This document shows positions 8,782 to 18,206 of a DNA stretch of 64,000 bases, one piece after another. Position 1 is the stretch's first letter; each line of letters begins with the position of its first letter. The notes under the pieces were generated by a model. That model was not told where the DNA came from. It saw only the letters and a program-made list of their open reading frames with translations, and searched no databases. Made by a program: the position numbers and the translations under genes. The stretch comes from Polynucleobacter meluiroseus (GTDB taxonomy: Bacteria; Pseudomonadota; Gammaproteobacteria; Burkholderiales; Burkholderiaceae), in the NCBI GenBank assembly GCA_945879115.1, contig CAMDUR010000002.1:1-64000 (forward strand), in the 5' to 3' direction.

Positions 8782-9813
8782 ATGAGTAGCTTAAAAGGTA
8801 AAAAGATCACCGTTCATGACATGACATTGCGTGACGGCATGCACCCTAAGCGTCATTTAATGACGCTAGAGCAGATGGAAACAATTGCTTGCGGTTTAGA
8901 TGATGCTGGTGTGCCATTGATTGAAGTGACGCACGGTGACGGTTTGGGCGGATCATCTGTTAACTATGGTTTTCCAGCGCATACAGATGAAGAGTATTTA
9001 TCTGCTGTGATTCCAAAAATGAAAAATGCCAAAGTATCCGCTTTGTTAATACCAGGTATGGGTACTGTTGATCATTTAAAAATGGCGCATGATTTAGGAG
9101 TGCATTGCATTCGTGTTGCAACTCACTGTACTGAGGCTGATGTGTCTGAGCAGCACATTGGGATGGGTCGCAAATTAGGCATGGATACCGTTGGTTTCTT
9201 GATGATGGCACATAAAGCATCCCCAGAGAAATTAGTTGAGCAGGGCAAATTGATGGAATCATATGGTGCTAACTGTATTTATATAACTGACTCTGCTGGT
9301 TATATGTTGCCAGATGATGTGAAGGAGCGATTAACAGCAGTCCGTCAAGCGCTTGATCCAAAGACAGAATTAGGCTTCCATGGTCACCACAATATGGCGA
9401 TGGGTATTGCTAATTCATTAGCTGCTATTGAGTGCGGCGCTAACCGCATTGATGCTGCAGCTGCTGGTTTAGGTGCTGGTGCTGGCAATACGCCAATGGA
9501 AGTATTCATTGCAGTTTGTGATCGAATGGGTATCGAAACAGGTGTTGATGTATTCAAGATTCAAGACGTTGCTGAAGATCTTGTTGTACCTATCATGGAT
9601 CACGTGATTCGTATCGATCGCGATTCTTTAACTTTAGGTTATGCAGGCGTTTACTCTTCATTCTTACTATTTGCAAAACGAGCTGAAAAGAAATATGGCA
9701 TTTCTGCTCGCGAACTTTTGGTTGAGCTGGGCCGTAAGGGCATGGTTGGTGGTCAAGAGGATATGATTGAAGATACAGCGATGACACTTGCTAAAGCACG
9801 TGGACTTATTTAA
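8782..9813 (+). CDS. dmpG: 4-hydroxy-2-oxovalerate aldolase (copy 1)
   Basis: The 343-residue TIM-barrel aldolase splits 4-hydroxy-2-oxovalerate into pyruvate and acetaldehyde with a divalent metal. Its N-terminal [14 protein letters not shown] segment holds the catalytic Arg and metal-binding Asp, and [11 protein letters not shown] contains the metal-binding His pair; the C-terminal helical region ([11 protein letters not shown]) is the part that contacts DmpF in characterised complexes. An AAGGG ribosome site precedes the start. It follows its partner dmpF directly, as usual, and has a paralogue at 21531-22586. Confidence 0.95.
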   Translation: MSSLKGKKITVHDMTLRDGMHPKRHLMTLEQMETIACGLDDAGVPLIEVTHGDGLGGSSVNYGFPAHTDEEYLSAVIPKMKNAKVSALLIPGMGTVDHLKMAHDLGVHCIRVATHCTEADVSEQHIGMGRKLGMDTVGFLMMAHKASPEKLVEQGKLMESYGANCIYITDSAGYMLPDDVKERLTAVRQALDPKTELGFHGHHNMAMGIANSLAAIECGANRIDAAAAGLGAGAGNTPMEVFIAVCDRMGIETGVDVFKIQDVAEDLVVPIMDHVIRIDRDSLTLGYAGVYSSFLLFAKRAEKKYGISARELLVELGRKGMVGGQEDMIEDTAMTLAKARGLI

Positions 9814-9844
9814 TAAAAACCTTATTTAGGTTAAAGGACAGAAT

Positions 9845-10633
9845 ATGAAGTTAGATCAAGCAACGATTAAAAAACTAGCAGAGCATCTTGAAAACTGTGA
9901 GTTAAATGCAAAAGATACGATAAAAATCACGGATGATTATCCTGAGATGGACTGGGATGATGCTTATGCTATTCAAGATGAAATCAAGCGTCGCAAATTA
10001 GCAAGAGGCCATAAGATTGCTGGCCTAAAAGCTGGTCTGACATCACACGCGAAGATGAAGCAAATGGGTGTTGAGACGCCATGCTTTGGTTTTATGGCTG
10101 ATTACTATGCATTGCCAGATGGCGGTGAGTGCAAAGTATCAGAATTGATTCACCCTAAGGTGGAGCCTGAAATTGCATTTGTATTGAAAAAAGCACTTAA
10201 AGGCCCCGGCTGCCATATTGGTTCAGTGTTGGCTGCAACAGATTTTGTGCTCCCAGGTATTGAAGTGATTGATTCACGTTACCGTGATTTTAAATTTGAT
10301 TTAAAGAGCGTGATTGCTGACAACACTTCAGCAGCTCGTTTTGTGATTGGTGGCAACCCTGTATCCGTAGGTGGTATTGATCTAAGAACAGTCGGCATCG
10401 TTCTTGAAAAAAATGGTGAGCCTGTAGCTTTTGGTGCTGGCGCAGCTGTATTAGGCCACCCTGCCGCTGCAATAGCCATGATGGCGAATCACTTAGGCGC
10501 ACGTGGAGAAGAAATTCCTGCGGGCACTTTAATTCTGTCAGGTGGCATTACTGAAGCAGTTGCGGTAGCAGCTGGAGATAACGTTACTTTGAAGATCCAA
10601 GGTATGGGTAGTACAAGCTTACGTTTCATTTAA
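9845..10633 (+). CDS. dmpH: 4-oxalocrotonate decarboxylase (copy 1)
   Basis: The 262-residue enzyme decarboxylates 2-oxo-3-hexenedioate (4-oxalocrotonate keto form) to 2-hydroxypenta-2,4-dienoate, working in a complex with hydratase DmpE. It is assigned to DmpH rather than DmpE by ITDDYPEMDWDDAYAIQ, GLKAGLTSHAKMKQMGV, HPKVEPEIAFV and GAGAAVLGHPA. The E-x-E and E-V-I-D-S-R segments carry the expected metal ligands. It lies between dmpG and dmpI, the standard order. A second DmpH is encoded at 19727-20530. Confidence 0.93.
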   Translation: MKLDQATIKKLAEHLENCELNAKDTIKITDDYPEMDWDDAYAIQDEIKRRKLARGHKIAGLKAGLTSHAKMKQMGVETPCFGFMADYYALPDGGECKVSELIHPKVEPEIAFVLKKALKGPGCHIGSVLAATDFVLPGIEVIDSRYRDFKFDLKSVIADNTSAARFVIGGNPVSVGGIDLRTVGIVLEKNGEPVAFGAGAAVLGHPAAAIAMMANHLGARGEEIPAGTLILSGGITEAVAVAAGDNVTLKIQGMGSTSLRFI

Positions 10634-10651
10634 CTTTAAAAGGATACTCAA

Positions 10652-10843
10652 ATGCCATTTGCACAAATTTACTTGATGGAAGGTCGTACAGAAGACCAAA
10701 AGCGTGCTGTGATTGAAAAGGTAACTCAAGCACTTCATGAAGCTGTTGGCGCACCAAAAGAGAATGTGCGTGTTTGGATTCACGATATGCCAAAAGAAAA
10801 TTGGGGTATTGCTGGCGTTACTGCTAAAGATTTAGGTCGTTAA
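10652..10843 (+). CDS. dmpI: 4-oxalocrotonate tautomerase
   Basis: This 63-residue protein is a standard 4-OT, which interconverts the enol and keto forms of 4-oxalocrotonate. After removal of Met it starts with the catalytic base Pro1; Arg11 (in MEGR) and Arg39 (in VRVWI) are present, and Trp replaces the usual Phe at position 50 (ENWGIAG). An AAAGGA ribosome site precedes it. The intact residues make this the functional tautomerase for the operon, in contrast to the fused, degenerate-looking tandem 4-OT at 54933-55367. Confidence 0.94.
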   Translation: MPFAQIYLMEGRTEDQKRAVIEKVTQALHEAVGAPKENVRVWIHDMPKENWGIAGVTAKDLGR

Positions 10844-10858
10844 ATATAAGAGGTCATG

Positions 10859-11704
10859 ATGTCGAGTGCTGTTATAAGTAATCCAGAAATTGGCCAGTCA
10901 ATTGTTGCCGGCGGTATCAAGACAAACTATCAGGATCATGGCCAAGGAGATCCAATATTCTTAATCCATGGATCAGGTCCTGGAGTGACTGCTTATGCTA
11001 ATTGGCGTTTAACCATGCCAGTATTGGCTGAAAAGTTCAGAGTTATTGCGCCTGATATGGTTGGATTTGGTTTTACCGAAAGACCTGCCGGTGTTCAGTA
11101 CACCATGGATATGTGGGTATCCCATGCACTAAGCTTTATGGATGCTTTGAAAATTGAAAAGGCTCATTTAGTCGGCAACTCATTTGGTGGTGGTCTAGCA
11201 CTGGCATTAGCACTAAGAGCTCCAGATCGTGTTCATCGTCTTGTATTGATGGGTTCGGCTGGAACTAAGTTTGAAATAACTGATGGTTTGGATGCTGTTT
11301 GGGGATATAAAGGTACCTTGGAGCATATGAAGGAGTTAGTTAACCTATTTGCATTCAATAAGAACTTGGTGAGCGATGATTTAGCGAAGTTGCGTTACGA
11401 AGCTAGTATTCGCCCAGGTTTTCAAGAAGCCTTCTCAGCGATGTTCCCAGCACCACGTCAGCGTTGGGTTGATGCATTAGCCAGCGATGAAAATAAAATG
11501 AAAACTTTGACTCATGAAACTTTGATTATTCATGGTCGTGATGATGCAATCATTCCTCTATCAGGCAGCTTGCGTTTACATGATTTGATACCAAAATCAC
11601 AGTTACATGTTTTTGGACAATGTGGCCATTGGACTCAAATTGAGCACTCAGCTAGATTTAATCAGCTATTATTAAATTTCTTTTTAGAAGCTAGTGCCAA
11701 ATAG
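10859..11704 (+). CDS. dmpD: 2-hydroxymuconic semialdehyde hydrolase
   Basis: This 281-residue alpha/beta hydrolase cleaves 2-hydroxymuconic semialdehyde or its alkyl derivatives to 2-hydroxypentadienoate and formate or an acid (the hydrolytic branch). The nucleophile elbow is GNSFGGG, the oxyanion region is HGSGPGV, the acid is in HGRDDAIIP and the base His in GQCGHWTQ. I place the start at 10859 rather than at the in-frame ATG at 10856 because AAGAGG at 10848-10853 is better spaced from it. It is the only hydrolase copy in the window. Confidence 0.93.
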   Translation: MSSAVISNPEIGQSIVAGGIKTNYQDHGQGDPIFLIHGSGPGVTAYANWRLTMPVLAEKFRVIAPDMVGFGFTERPAGVQYTMDMWVSHALSFMDALKIEKAHLVGNSFGGGLALALALRAPDRVHRLVLMGSAGTKFEITDGLDAVWGYKGTLEHMKELVNLFAFNKNLVSDDLAKLRYEASIRPGFQEAFSAMFPAPRQRWVDALASDENKMKTLTHETLIIHGRDDAIIPLSGSLRLHDLIPKSQLHVFGQCGHWTQIEHSARFNQLLLNFFLEASAK

Positions 11705-11732
11705 GCTGTAGCATCAAATACTGGAGATTCAA

Positions 11733-12215
11733 TTGCGCGTAAAAAAAACGATTCAATCATTATTAGTTCTCATGATGGGAACCTTCTTATCTTTAACTGT
11801 TTTGGCTGATTCTAAGCCTACAGCTCGAGAGGAAATGAATCAAGAGTATAAAAAAGGCATTGGCGGTAAGAAGTATGAAATTGATCGTAGCCCCATGGGT
11901 TCTTTTGACTATTACATGGAGCGATTGGATTCTGCAAAGAAAAAATTGAATATCACAAAAGAGCAGCAAGGATTATGGTCAGATTATGAAAAGAGTCTGA
12001 TTGCTTTTTTTGCAGATTTAAAAAGAGCAAAAGCTCGTATGGGTGGCACAACAGCAGTTCAGCAAATTGGCCAGGTTTTAGGCGTTACTCAAAATCGTTA
12101 TGCTGGCATGGAGCAAATTCATGAATCAGCAAGAAAACTATATGATGGTTTGAGTGATAGTCAAAAGAAAACAGCCGATGAGATTTTAATTACGACGGTG
12201 CCAAGTTTTGATTGA
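11733..12215 (+). CDS. Spy/CpxP-like (LTXXQ) periplasmic protein
   Basis: The 160-residue protein starts at a TTG codon, preceded at good distance by CTGGAG. Residues 1-25 form a signal peptide (basic KK, hydrophobic SLLVLMMGTFLSLTVLA, then ADS cleavage region). The mature part is mainly helical and charged with an LNITKEQQ segment like the LTXXQ motif of Spy/CpxP periplasmic chaperones. It lies 28 bases after dmpD and is followed by a strong terminator, so it is the last gene of the meta operon. A role in envelope protection against phenolic stress is an inference from family and context. Confidence 0.7.
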   Translation: MRVKKTIQSLLVLMMGTFLSLTVLADSKPTAREEMNQEYKKGIGGKKYEIDRSPMGSFDYYMERLDSAKKKLNITKEQQGLWSDYEKSLIAFFADLKRAKARMGGTTAVQQIGQVLGVTQNRYAGMEQIHESARKLYDGLSDSQKKTADEILITTVPSFD

Positions 12216-12255
12216 TCGTTAATTGGCATAAACTAATTCTGCTATTCCAAAAATA

Positions 12256-12282
12256 AACCCCTCAGCTGAGGGGTTCATTTTT
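12256..12282 (+). terminator. Rho-independent terminator of the meta operon
   Basis: A perfect 20-bp palindrome with core CCCCTCAGCTGAGGGG (12256-12275) is followed by CATTTTT. It ends the operon that begins with the ferredoxin gene; the convergent quinone reductase gene ends 40 bases later, so it may work in both directions. Confidence 0.9.
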
Positions 12283-12320
12283 ATGTGACGATGTATGTAG
12301 TATGAAAAGAAAGAAATTAT

Positions 12321-13022
12321 TTAACCTTTTGGCATCATCCGCTCATCAAAGTTGGCTAAGCTCGGAAAGATCAAAGGTTCTAATTGATCTAAGTTGGTCA
12401 GATACTCTCGGTACTGTTTTAAAAGAGATTGGCGCTCCTCGTCTGAAATATAAGGGACATGCCAGCCAATGAATGGAGGTAGTACTGATAACCCCACATA
12501 AGCCATTGAGCCGCGAAGAAGAGGGCGCAACATGGTTTGCATTTCGCCATGAATTTTATCTTCACCAAACATATGTTCTCTTCCGCCTAATGTGAAAGCT
12601 AGCAAACCTTTTTTACCTTTTAGACCGCCTTGGTCATAAAAGCGTTTGCCACCATAACAAAAGCCAGAAATAAAAACACGATCAATCCATCCCTTAAGAA
12701 TGGCTGGAACAGAAAACCAATACATTGGGAAATTAAAGATCAGAACATCGCACCATTTCAACTTATCAATTTCAGCTTGGATGTCTGGTGAGATTTTTTC
12801 GCTTTTATACGATTCTCTTTGTTCAAGGGCGTAGACCAAGTAATCAGGATTGCTTCTAACTTCAAAATCATCCCCGCTAGCTACGGGATTCCAATTCATC
12901 TGGTGCAAATCAGACACCTGCACTTCATGACCTAAGCTCTGAAATGTTTCAACCGCAGTATCTTTCATGGCACTACAAAAAGATTTTGGTTCTGGGTGAG
13001 CATGAACAATAAGTATTTTCAT
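12321..13022 (-). CDS. NAD(P)H:quinone oxidoreductase-like flavodoxin-fold protein
   Basis: The 233-residue protein has the NQO1/MdaB-type flavodoxin_2 fold: MKILIVHAHPEPKSF at the N-terminus for the FMN/FAD phosphate, FNFPMYWFSVPAILKGWIDRV in the middle, and LAFTLGG for the flavin ring. Such enzymes reduce quinones by two electrons, which would protect against quinones made from catechols, but the substrate is not shown. It is downstream of the Crp/Fnr gene on the minus strand with a 39-base gap, probably one transcript with pyc and crp. Confidence 0.8.
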   Translation of the reverse strand: MKILIVHAHPEPKSFCSAMKDTAVETFQSLGHEVQVSDLHQMNWNPVASGDDFEVRSNPDYLVYALEQRESYKSEKISPDIQAEIDKLKWCDVLIFNFPMYWFSVPAILKGWIDRVFISGFCYGGKRFYDQGGLKGKKGLLAFTLGGREHMFGEDKIHGEMQTMLRPLLRGSMAYVGLSVLPPFIGWHVPYISDEERQSLLKQYREYLTNLDQLEPLIFPSLANFDERMMPKG

Positions 13023-13061
13023 AATGACTTTTAAAAGGGGTGGTTCAACGAAGCGTATAAA

Positions 13062-13748
13062 TTACTCATAAATATCATTGCCCATTTTCCTGAGCATATC
13101 TAAGTCAGCCACTTCTACTTCACCGTAGCTAATCTTGATGTAGCCAAGGCTTTCAATTTTTTTAAGGGCCATATTGGTTCTTTGCCTGGATAACCCAGTT
13201 AAAAATCCGACCTCTTCTTGAGAAAGTTTAAGGGCTGTACTTTGACCAGGGTAAAGATGTTGATTAAATAAGCCAGCAATGATTTTTGCCACGCGAGAAT
13301 TAGTATCTAAAAATCTTTCAGATTCAATCATGGATATAAAGTGAAACAGACGCTCATTAATTTGATTAATGATGTAATGATTAAAATTAATATTTTTATT
13401 CAATAACCAATGAAAGGTTTCTTTAGGTAAGCAGGTTAAAACCGAGTCGCGCATCGCGATTGCATCATAAGAACGAACCACTTGTTTTCTGACCAAGGGA
13501 CTTTCTCCAAACCAACTCCCTGATGGAATGGCCATATAGGTAATGGATTTTCCGCCGGGTGAGACATTGTTAGCTTTGATGAGTCCAGAAATCACACCAT
13601 ACCAAAAATCTGGCATTTCACCTTTTCGACAAACATATTCATTTTTGGCAATTTGTTTGATCGTCAAATCTTGATGAACACGCGTGAGCTCATCGGGTGT
13701 TAAACACTCGAGCCATGGAAAATTGTGCATAAAACTATTAGTTAGCAT
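13062..13748 (-). CDS. Crp/Fnr-family transcriptional regulator
   Basis: The 228-residue protein has an N-terminal cyclic-nucleotide-binding-like beta barrel (about residues 20-130; GKSITYMAIPSGSWFGE) and a C-terminal winged helix (about 150-220; LSQEEVGFLTGLSRQRTNMALKKIE is the recognition region). No FNR-type N-terminal Cys cluster is present, so oxygen sensing by an iron-sulfur cluster is unlikely. It starts 14 bases after the pyruvate carboxylase stop and is probably co-transcribed with it. Target and ligand are unknown. Confidence 0.85.
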   Translation of the reverse strand: MLTNSFMHNFPWLECLTPDELTRVHQDLTIKQIAKNEYVCRKGEMPDFWYGVISGLIKANNVSPGGKSITYMAIPSGSWFGESPLVRKQVVRSYDAIAMRDSVLTCLPKETFHWLLNKNINFNHYIINQINERLFHFISMIESERFLDTNSRVAKIIAGLFNQHLYPGQSTALKLSQEEVGFLTGLSRQRTNMALKKIESLGYIKISYGEVEVADLDMLRKMGNDIYE

Positions 13749-13762
13749 GACCTGGTTTTGAT

Positions 13763-16700
13763 TTAAATAAATTCAATTAGAAGATCTTTAGCATCTACTT
13801 GATTGCCTGATGCTATATGAATTTTCTTAATCACGCCATCCTCAGTAGCTGTAATCATGGTTTCCATCTTCATCGCCTCGATCGACACAAGAGGATTACC
13901 TTTTTGAACAGTTTGACCCTCTTTAACGGCAATGGTTGCAATCATGCCGGGTAGTGGTGCAGCAATATGTTTGATATTGTCAATTTTAGCTTTGATGCGT
14001 CCTACTTTTGTAGCGGTAGCCCCTGCTTTTTTGACTTTTACAGTGCGTGGCTGGCCATTCAACTCAAAGAACACTCTAACTACACCCTCTTCATCAACTG
14101 GAGTTGTACCTTGAAGACGAATCACCAAAGTTTTTCCTGGATCAATTTCAATAGCGATTTCTTCACCAGTATTAAGACCATAGAAAAAAACCGGGGTTGG
14201 CAATAAAGATACATCGCCATTATGTTTGTGATGTTCTGCAAAAGTAGCAAATACTTTTGGATACATTAAGTATGAGGCTAATTCTGTATCACTGATGTGG
14301 CGATTAATCTTTTCCTCAGCTTGAAGTTTGGTTTTATCAAGATCAATAGCTGCTAGATGTGCGCCTGCGCGACCCACAATAGCTTGCTTATCTTTTAAAA
14401 TTTTCTTACTGAGGGCTTTCGGAAATCCATCAGGTGGATAACCCATTTCACCGCGGAATAAAGAAATTACAGATTCAGGAAAATTAATTTCTTTGGCTGG
14501 ATCTAGTACTTGCTCAGGAGTTAGATCATTGGTGACCATATAAAGAGCCATATCACCAACCACTTTAGAGCTTGGCGTTACTTTAACAATATCACCAAAT
14601 AGTTGATTAACATCAGCATAGGCTTGAGATACCTCAGACCAGCGTTGATCAATGCCTAAAGAGCGGGCTTGTTCTCTTAAGTTGGTGTATTGACCTCCCG
14701 GCATTTCATGAAGATAAACATCTGATGTGCCAGAGCGTATATCCGCTTCAAATGGAGAGTAGTACTTGCGAACACCTTCCCAGTATGTAGAAACTGGCCG
14801 AATCTGATTAAGGGTAATGCCTGAATCACGATCTGATCCTTCTGTAGATGCAATGATGCCACCTAAGCTCGGTTGCGAGGTCAAACCACTCATTGAATCC
14901 ATAGCGCCATCTACTGCATCAACGCCAGCTTGAACAGCAGCTAATACAGAAGCAATCGATGCCCCGCTGGTGTCATGCGTATGGAAGTGAACAGGTAAAC
15001 CAACCTCTTCTTTGATAGCTTTGACGAGCGCAGTAATAGCTAAGGGTCTACAAACGCCAGCCATATCTTTAATGCCGATAATGTGAGCCCCAGCTTTTTC
15101 AAGTTGCTTTGCCATGTCAACGTAGTACTTGAGATTGTATTTGGCGCGATTCGGATTGAAGATGTCACCGGTGTAGCAAATCGTAGCTTCACAAAGCGCA
15201 TTATTTTCTAGTACTGAATCCATAGAAACGCGCATATTTTCAACCCAGTTAAGAGAGTCAAATACGCGGAATAGATCTACCCCATTTTGAGCGGCTTGTG
15301 CAATAAAGTAACGCACAACGTTATCAGGGTAGTTGGTATAACCAACAGCATTGGATGAGCGCAATAACATTTGCAAAAGAATATTCGGGGCAGCTACTCT
15401 GATCTTTTTCAAACGATCCCATGGATCTTCATTTAGGAATCGCATAGACACATCAAATGTAGCTCCACCCCAACACTCTAATGAAAAAAGTTGAGGGAGA
15501 TGGTGTGCATAGTAAGGTGCTACCTTAACCATATCGTCAGTACGCATACGAGTTGCGAAGAGCGATTGATGGGCATCACGCATCGTGGTATCAGTCAACA
15601 AGATGCGCTTTTCATTTCTCATCCACTCAGTAAATTTCTTGGGCCCCATCGCAGTTAAGCGATCTTTAGTGCCTACATCTAAATCATGATTGAATGATGT
15701 TTTGGGAGTAATGGGCTTAGCCAGCGGCAATGCTGGCAATGTTCTGCCTGCAACCTCAGGGTTGCCATTCACAATCACACTACTAATAAAGTTGAGTAAA
15801 CGAGTTGCTCGATCGCGACGTTTAGGGAACTTATACAACTCGGGCGTGTTGTCGATAAAGCGAGTAGAGCATTCCCCTGAAATGAAAAGAGGGTGATTGA
15901 TGACATTCTCTAAAAATTGCAAATTAGTGCTGAGTCCCCGGACTCTAAATTCTCTTAAAGCACGATCCATGCGAGCAATAGCCTCTTTAGCGGTTGGCGC
16001 AGAAGCAGTTACTTTGACTAATAAAGAGTCATAGTAGGGTGTGATGACAGCACCCGCATAGGCAGTACCGGCATCTAGGCGAATTCCAAAACCAGCAGCA
16101 CTTCTATAAGTAGAAATCTTTCCATAATCAGGAGAAAAGCCATTTTCTGGGTCTTCTGTAGTCACGCGACACTGCAAAGCATGCCCGTTTAATTTGATAT
16201 TTTCTTGCGTAGGAATACCTGATTCTGGTGTGCCAATTTTGGCGCCTTCACTGATATGAATCTGGGCTTTAACAATATCAATACCAGTCACTTGTTCTGT
16301 TACGGTATGTTCAACCTGAATACGAGGATTGACTTCGATGAAATAAAATTTACCTGAATCACCATCCATCAAAAATTCGACTGTGCCTGCATGCGTGTAA
16401 TGAACTGCTTGCATCAAGCGGATGGCAGAATCACAAAGCATTTTTCTTTGCACTTCATCAAGATAAGGTGCGGGTGCTCGCTCAACAACTTTTTGATTGC
16501 GACGCTGGACTGAGCAATCACGCTCAAATAAGTGAACCACGTTACCGTGCTGATCACCCATGATCTGTACTTCAACGTGTCTAGCGTTTCTAACTAATTT
16601 TTCCAGGTAGACTTCATCATTACCGAATGCTGCCAAAGCTTCTCTTCTAGCAATTGGTAACTCAGCTTCAAGTGCTTTTTCATCTTCAATCACGCGCATG

Positions 16701-17209
16701 CCTCGACCGCCGCCACCCCAACTGGCCTTCAGCATGAGAGGGTAACCGACAGCAAGCGCTAATTTTTTTGCTTCGTTTAAATCTTGTGGCAATGGTTTTG
16801 TTGCTGGCATAACAGATACGCCAGCTGCTACCGCTGCATTGCGAGCATCGACTTTGTTGCCCAGAGTCCTCATCACACTTGGAGCTGGGCCAATAAAAAT
16901 GATGCCGCTTTTGCGGCAAGCTTCAGCGAAGTCTGGATTCTCTGATAAAAAACCATAACCAGGATGAATCGCATCCACATTGGCTTTTTTAGCAATACGT
17001 AAGATATCTTCAATATCTAAATAAGCAGAAATCGGTTTTTTACCTTCGCCAACTAAATAGCTCTCATCGGCCTTAAACCGATGAAGTGCGAAGCGATCTT
17101 CATTGGCATAAATACCAACAGTTCTAATACCGAGTTCACTGGATGCGCGCATCACGCGAATGGCAATTTCCGATCGATTAGCAATAAGTATGCTGCGGAT
17201 TTTTTTCAC
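13763..17209 (-). CDS. pyc: Pyruvate carboxylase, single-chain
   Basis: The 1148-residue enzyme carboxylates pyruvate to oxaloacetate with ATP and bicarbonate, replenishing the TCA cycle. Domains in order: biotin carboxylase (1-450; LKASWGGGGRGMRV ATP loop, IEVNPRIQVEHTVTE), carboxyltransferase barrel (about 530-800; TTMRDAHQSLFATRMR, HFHTHDTSGAS metal ligands), PYC/OADA region, and a C-terminal biotinyl domain with EAMKMET, the Lys being the biotin site. Length is typical of the alpha4-type enzyme (about 1150). It uses a GTG start. Set between two meta-cleavage gene sets that release pyruvate, it plausibly feeds their product into oxaloacetate. Confidence 0.96.
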   Translation of the reverse strand: MKKIRSILIANRSEIAIRVMRASSELGIRTVGIYANEDRFALHRFKADESYLVGEGKKPISAYLDIEDILRIAKKANVDAIHPGYGFLSENPDFAEACRKSGIIFIGPAPSVMRTLGNKVDARNAAVAAGVSVMPATKPLPQDLNEAKKLALAVGYPLMLKASWGGGGRGMRVIEDEKALEAELPIARREALAAFGNDEVYLEKLVRNARHVEVQIMGDQHGNVVHLFERDCSVQRRNQKVVERAPAPYLDEVQRKMLCDSAIRLMQAVHYTHAGTVEFLMDGDSGKFYFIEVNPRIQVEHTVTEQVTGIDIVKAQIHISEGAKIGTPESGIPTQENIKLNGHALQCRVTTEDPENGFSPDYGKISTYRSAAGFGIRLDAGTAYAGAVITPYYDSLLVKVTASAPTAKEAIARMDRALREFRVRGLSTNLQFLENVINHPLFISGECSTRFIDNTPELYKFPKRRDRATRLLNFISSVIVNGNPEVAGRTLPALPLAKPITPKTSFNHDLDVGTKDRLTAMGPKKFTEWMRNEKRILLTDTTMRDAHQSLFATRMRTDDMVKVAPYYAHHLPQLFSLECWGGATFDVSMRFLNEDPWDRLKKIRVAAPNILLQMLLRSSNAVGYTNYPDNVVRYFIAQAAQNGVDLFRVFDSLNWVENMRVSMDSVLENNALCEATICYTGDIFNPNRAKYNLKYYVDMAKQLEKAGAHIIGIKDMAGVCRPLAITALVKAIKEEVGLPVHFHTHDTSGASIASVLAAVQAGVDAVDGAMDSMSGLTSQPSLGGIIASTEGSDRDSGITLNQIRPVSTYWEGVRKYYSPFEADIRSGTSDVYLHEMPGGQYTNLREQARSLGIDQRWSEVSQAYADVNQLFGDIVKVTPSSKVVGDMALYMVTNDLTPEQVLDPAKEINFPESVISLFRGEMGYPPDGFPKALSKKILKDKQAIVGRAGAHLAAIDLDKTKLQAEEKINRHISDTELASYLMYPKVFATFAEHHKHNGDVSLLPTPVFFYGLNTGEEIAIEIDPGKTLVIRLQGTTPVDEEGVVRVFFELNGQPRTVKVKKAGATATKVGRIKAKIDNIKHIAAPLPGMIATIAVKEGQTVQKGNPLVSIEAMKMETMITATEDGVIKKIHIASGNQVDAKDLLIEFI

Positions 17210-17312
17210 AAGGAACTCTCTTTTATTTAATTAACTCTTTGAAATGCGGCGAGATTTGTTAAAAATCGAACAAAAACAAGAATTTAGCGTTTTTTTGCCA
17301 ATGCTGTTCCAA

Positions 17313-17334
17313 AATCTCGATATTTAAGTACAAT
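17313..17334 (+). promoter_or_regulatory. Half-conserved CTCGA operator with -10 before gntR copy 2
   Basis: AATCTCGATATT (17313-17324) is followed four bases later by TACAAT (17329-17334). The left half matches the palindrome at 2955-2968 exactly; the right half differs. The rest of the 214-base gap between the divergent pyc and gntR genes shows no other clear signal. Confidence 0.45.
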
Positions 17335-17423
17335 CTTAATATAAATTTCACTAACTTGTCACAGTTTGATGAAATTAAACCTAGAAATGCAAGAGTTAGG
17401 CCAACAGTTGGCAAAGGTTAAAC

Positions 17424-18170
17424 ATGAGAATAATTCCAAATCAATCCTCAGATTTGATTAAGCAAGAACCCAAGACTTTGGTCGAGGGGGCTTATTTAGC
17501 TTTAAGAAATGACATTATTAAAGGCGTTCATACACCGTCAAGTAAATTAAAAGTTGAGCATCTTAAGGATATCTATCAAGTGAGTGGTGGCACCTTAAGA
17601 GAAGCATTGGCACTTCTTGTGGCAGACAGTTTGGTGTATGCAGAGGGCCAAAAAGGATTTTTTGTTTCCCCCATGTCTTTAAAAGACTTTAAAGAAATTA
17701 CTCAGTTGCGCGTCATGCTAGAGAAACAAGCGCTCAAACAGTCCATTGAAAATGGTAACGATAAATGGGAGGCCGATGTGATTTCTGCTCATCACCGTCT
17801 AGCTTTAGCAGAGCAGAAATTAGCAATTGGCGATATTGAGCAGCGAAATGCTCAATTCTCTCTTTGGGAGGAGCGTAACGCAGCATTCCATGCATCTTTA
17901 GTTTCAGCTTGTGAGTCTAGATGGATTTTGCAATTTATTGGCATCCTATATCAGCAATCAGAAAGATATCGCTCCCTAGGTGTGCAGTATGGAACCAATC
18001 TCAAGCGTGATTTACATGCAGAACATGAGGCTCTTAAAGATGCCGCATTAGCAAGAAATGTTCATTTGTGTTCAGAGATTTTGGCTGAGCACATAGGCAT
18101 TACTTATGAGTTATTTGAAAATCTCCCTGAGAGCGTCTTTAGTGGCAAAGCAGCCTTAGAACAAGCTTAA
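17424..18170 (+). CDS. GntR-family regulator with FCD domain (copy 2)
   Basis: The 248-residue protein is a close paralogue of the regulator at 2113-2820: PKTLVEGAYLALRNDIIKGVH, GTLREALALLVADSLVY and the FFVSPMSLKDF junction are nearly identical, followed by the helical FCD domain with SLWEERNAAFHASLVSACESRW. It is co-oriented with the second dmpC, 36 bases upstream, so it heads a dmpC-H-F-G set. A good AAAGG ribosome site precedes the start. Duplicate regulators with almost the same DNA-binding helix probably recognise the same operator; their effector domains have diverged more. Confidence 0.88.
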   Translation: MRIIPNQSSDLIKQEPKTLVEGAYLALRNDIIKGVHTPSSKLKVEHLKDIYQVSGGTLREALALLVADSLVYAEGQKGFFVSPMSLKDFKEITQLRVMLEKQALKQSIENGNDKWEADVISAHHRLALAEQKLAIGDIEQRNAQFSLWEERNAAFHASLVSACESRWILQFIGILYQQSERYRSLGVQYGTNLKRDLHAEHEALKDAALARNVHLCSEILAEHIGITYELFENLPESVFSGKAALEQA

Positions 18171-18206
18171 GTATTACTTAAGAAAATTAATAATAAAAAG
18201 GAATAT

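Noticed and set aside
8960-9262. Minus-strand reading frames within dmpG and other pathway genes
   Set aside because: They lie wholly inside strongly supported genes on the plus strand, lack ribosome sites and have no recognisable protein features.
13062-13748. FNR-type oxygen sensor
   Set aside because: The N-terminal region has no cluster of Cys residues required for the FNR iron-sulfur cluster; only general Crp/Fnr family membership is supported.
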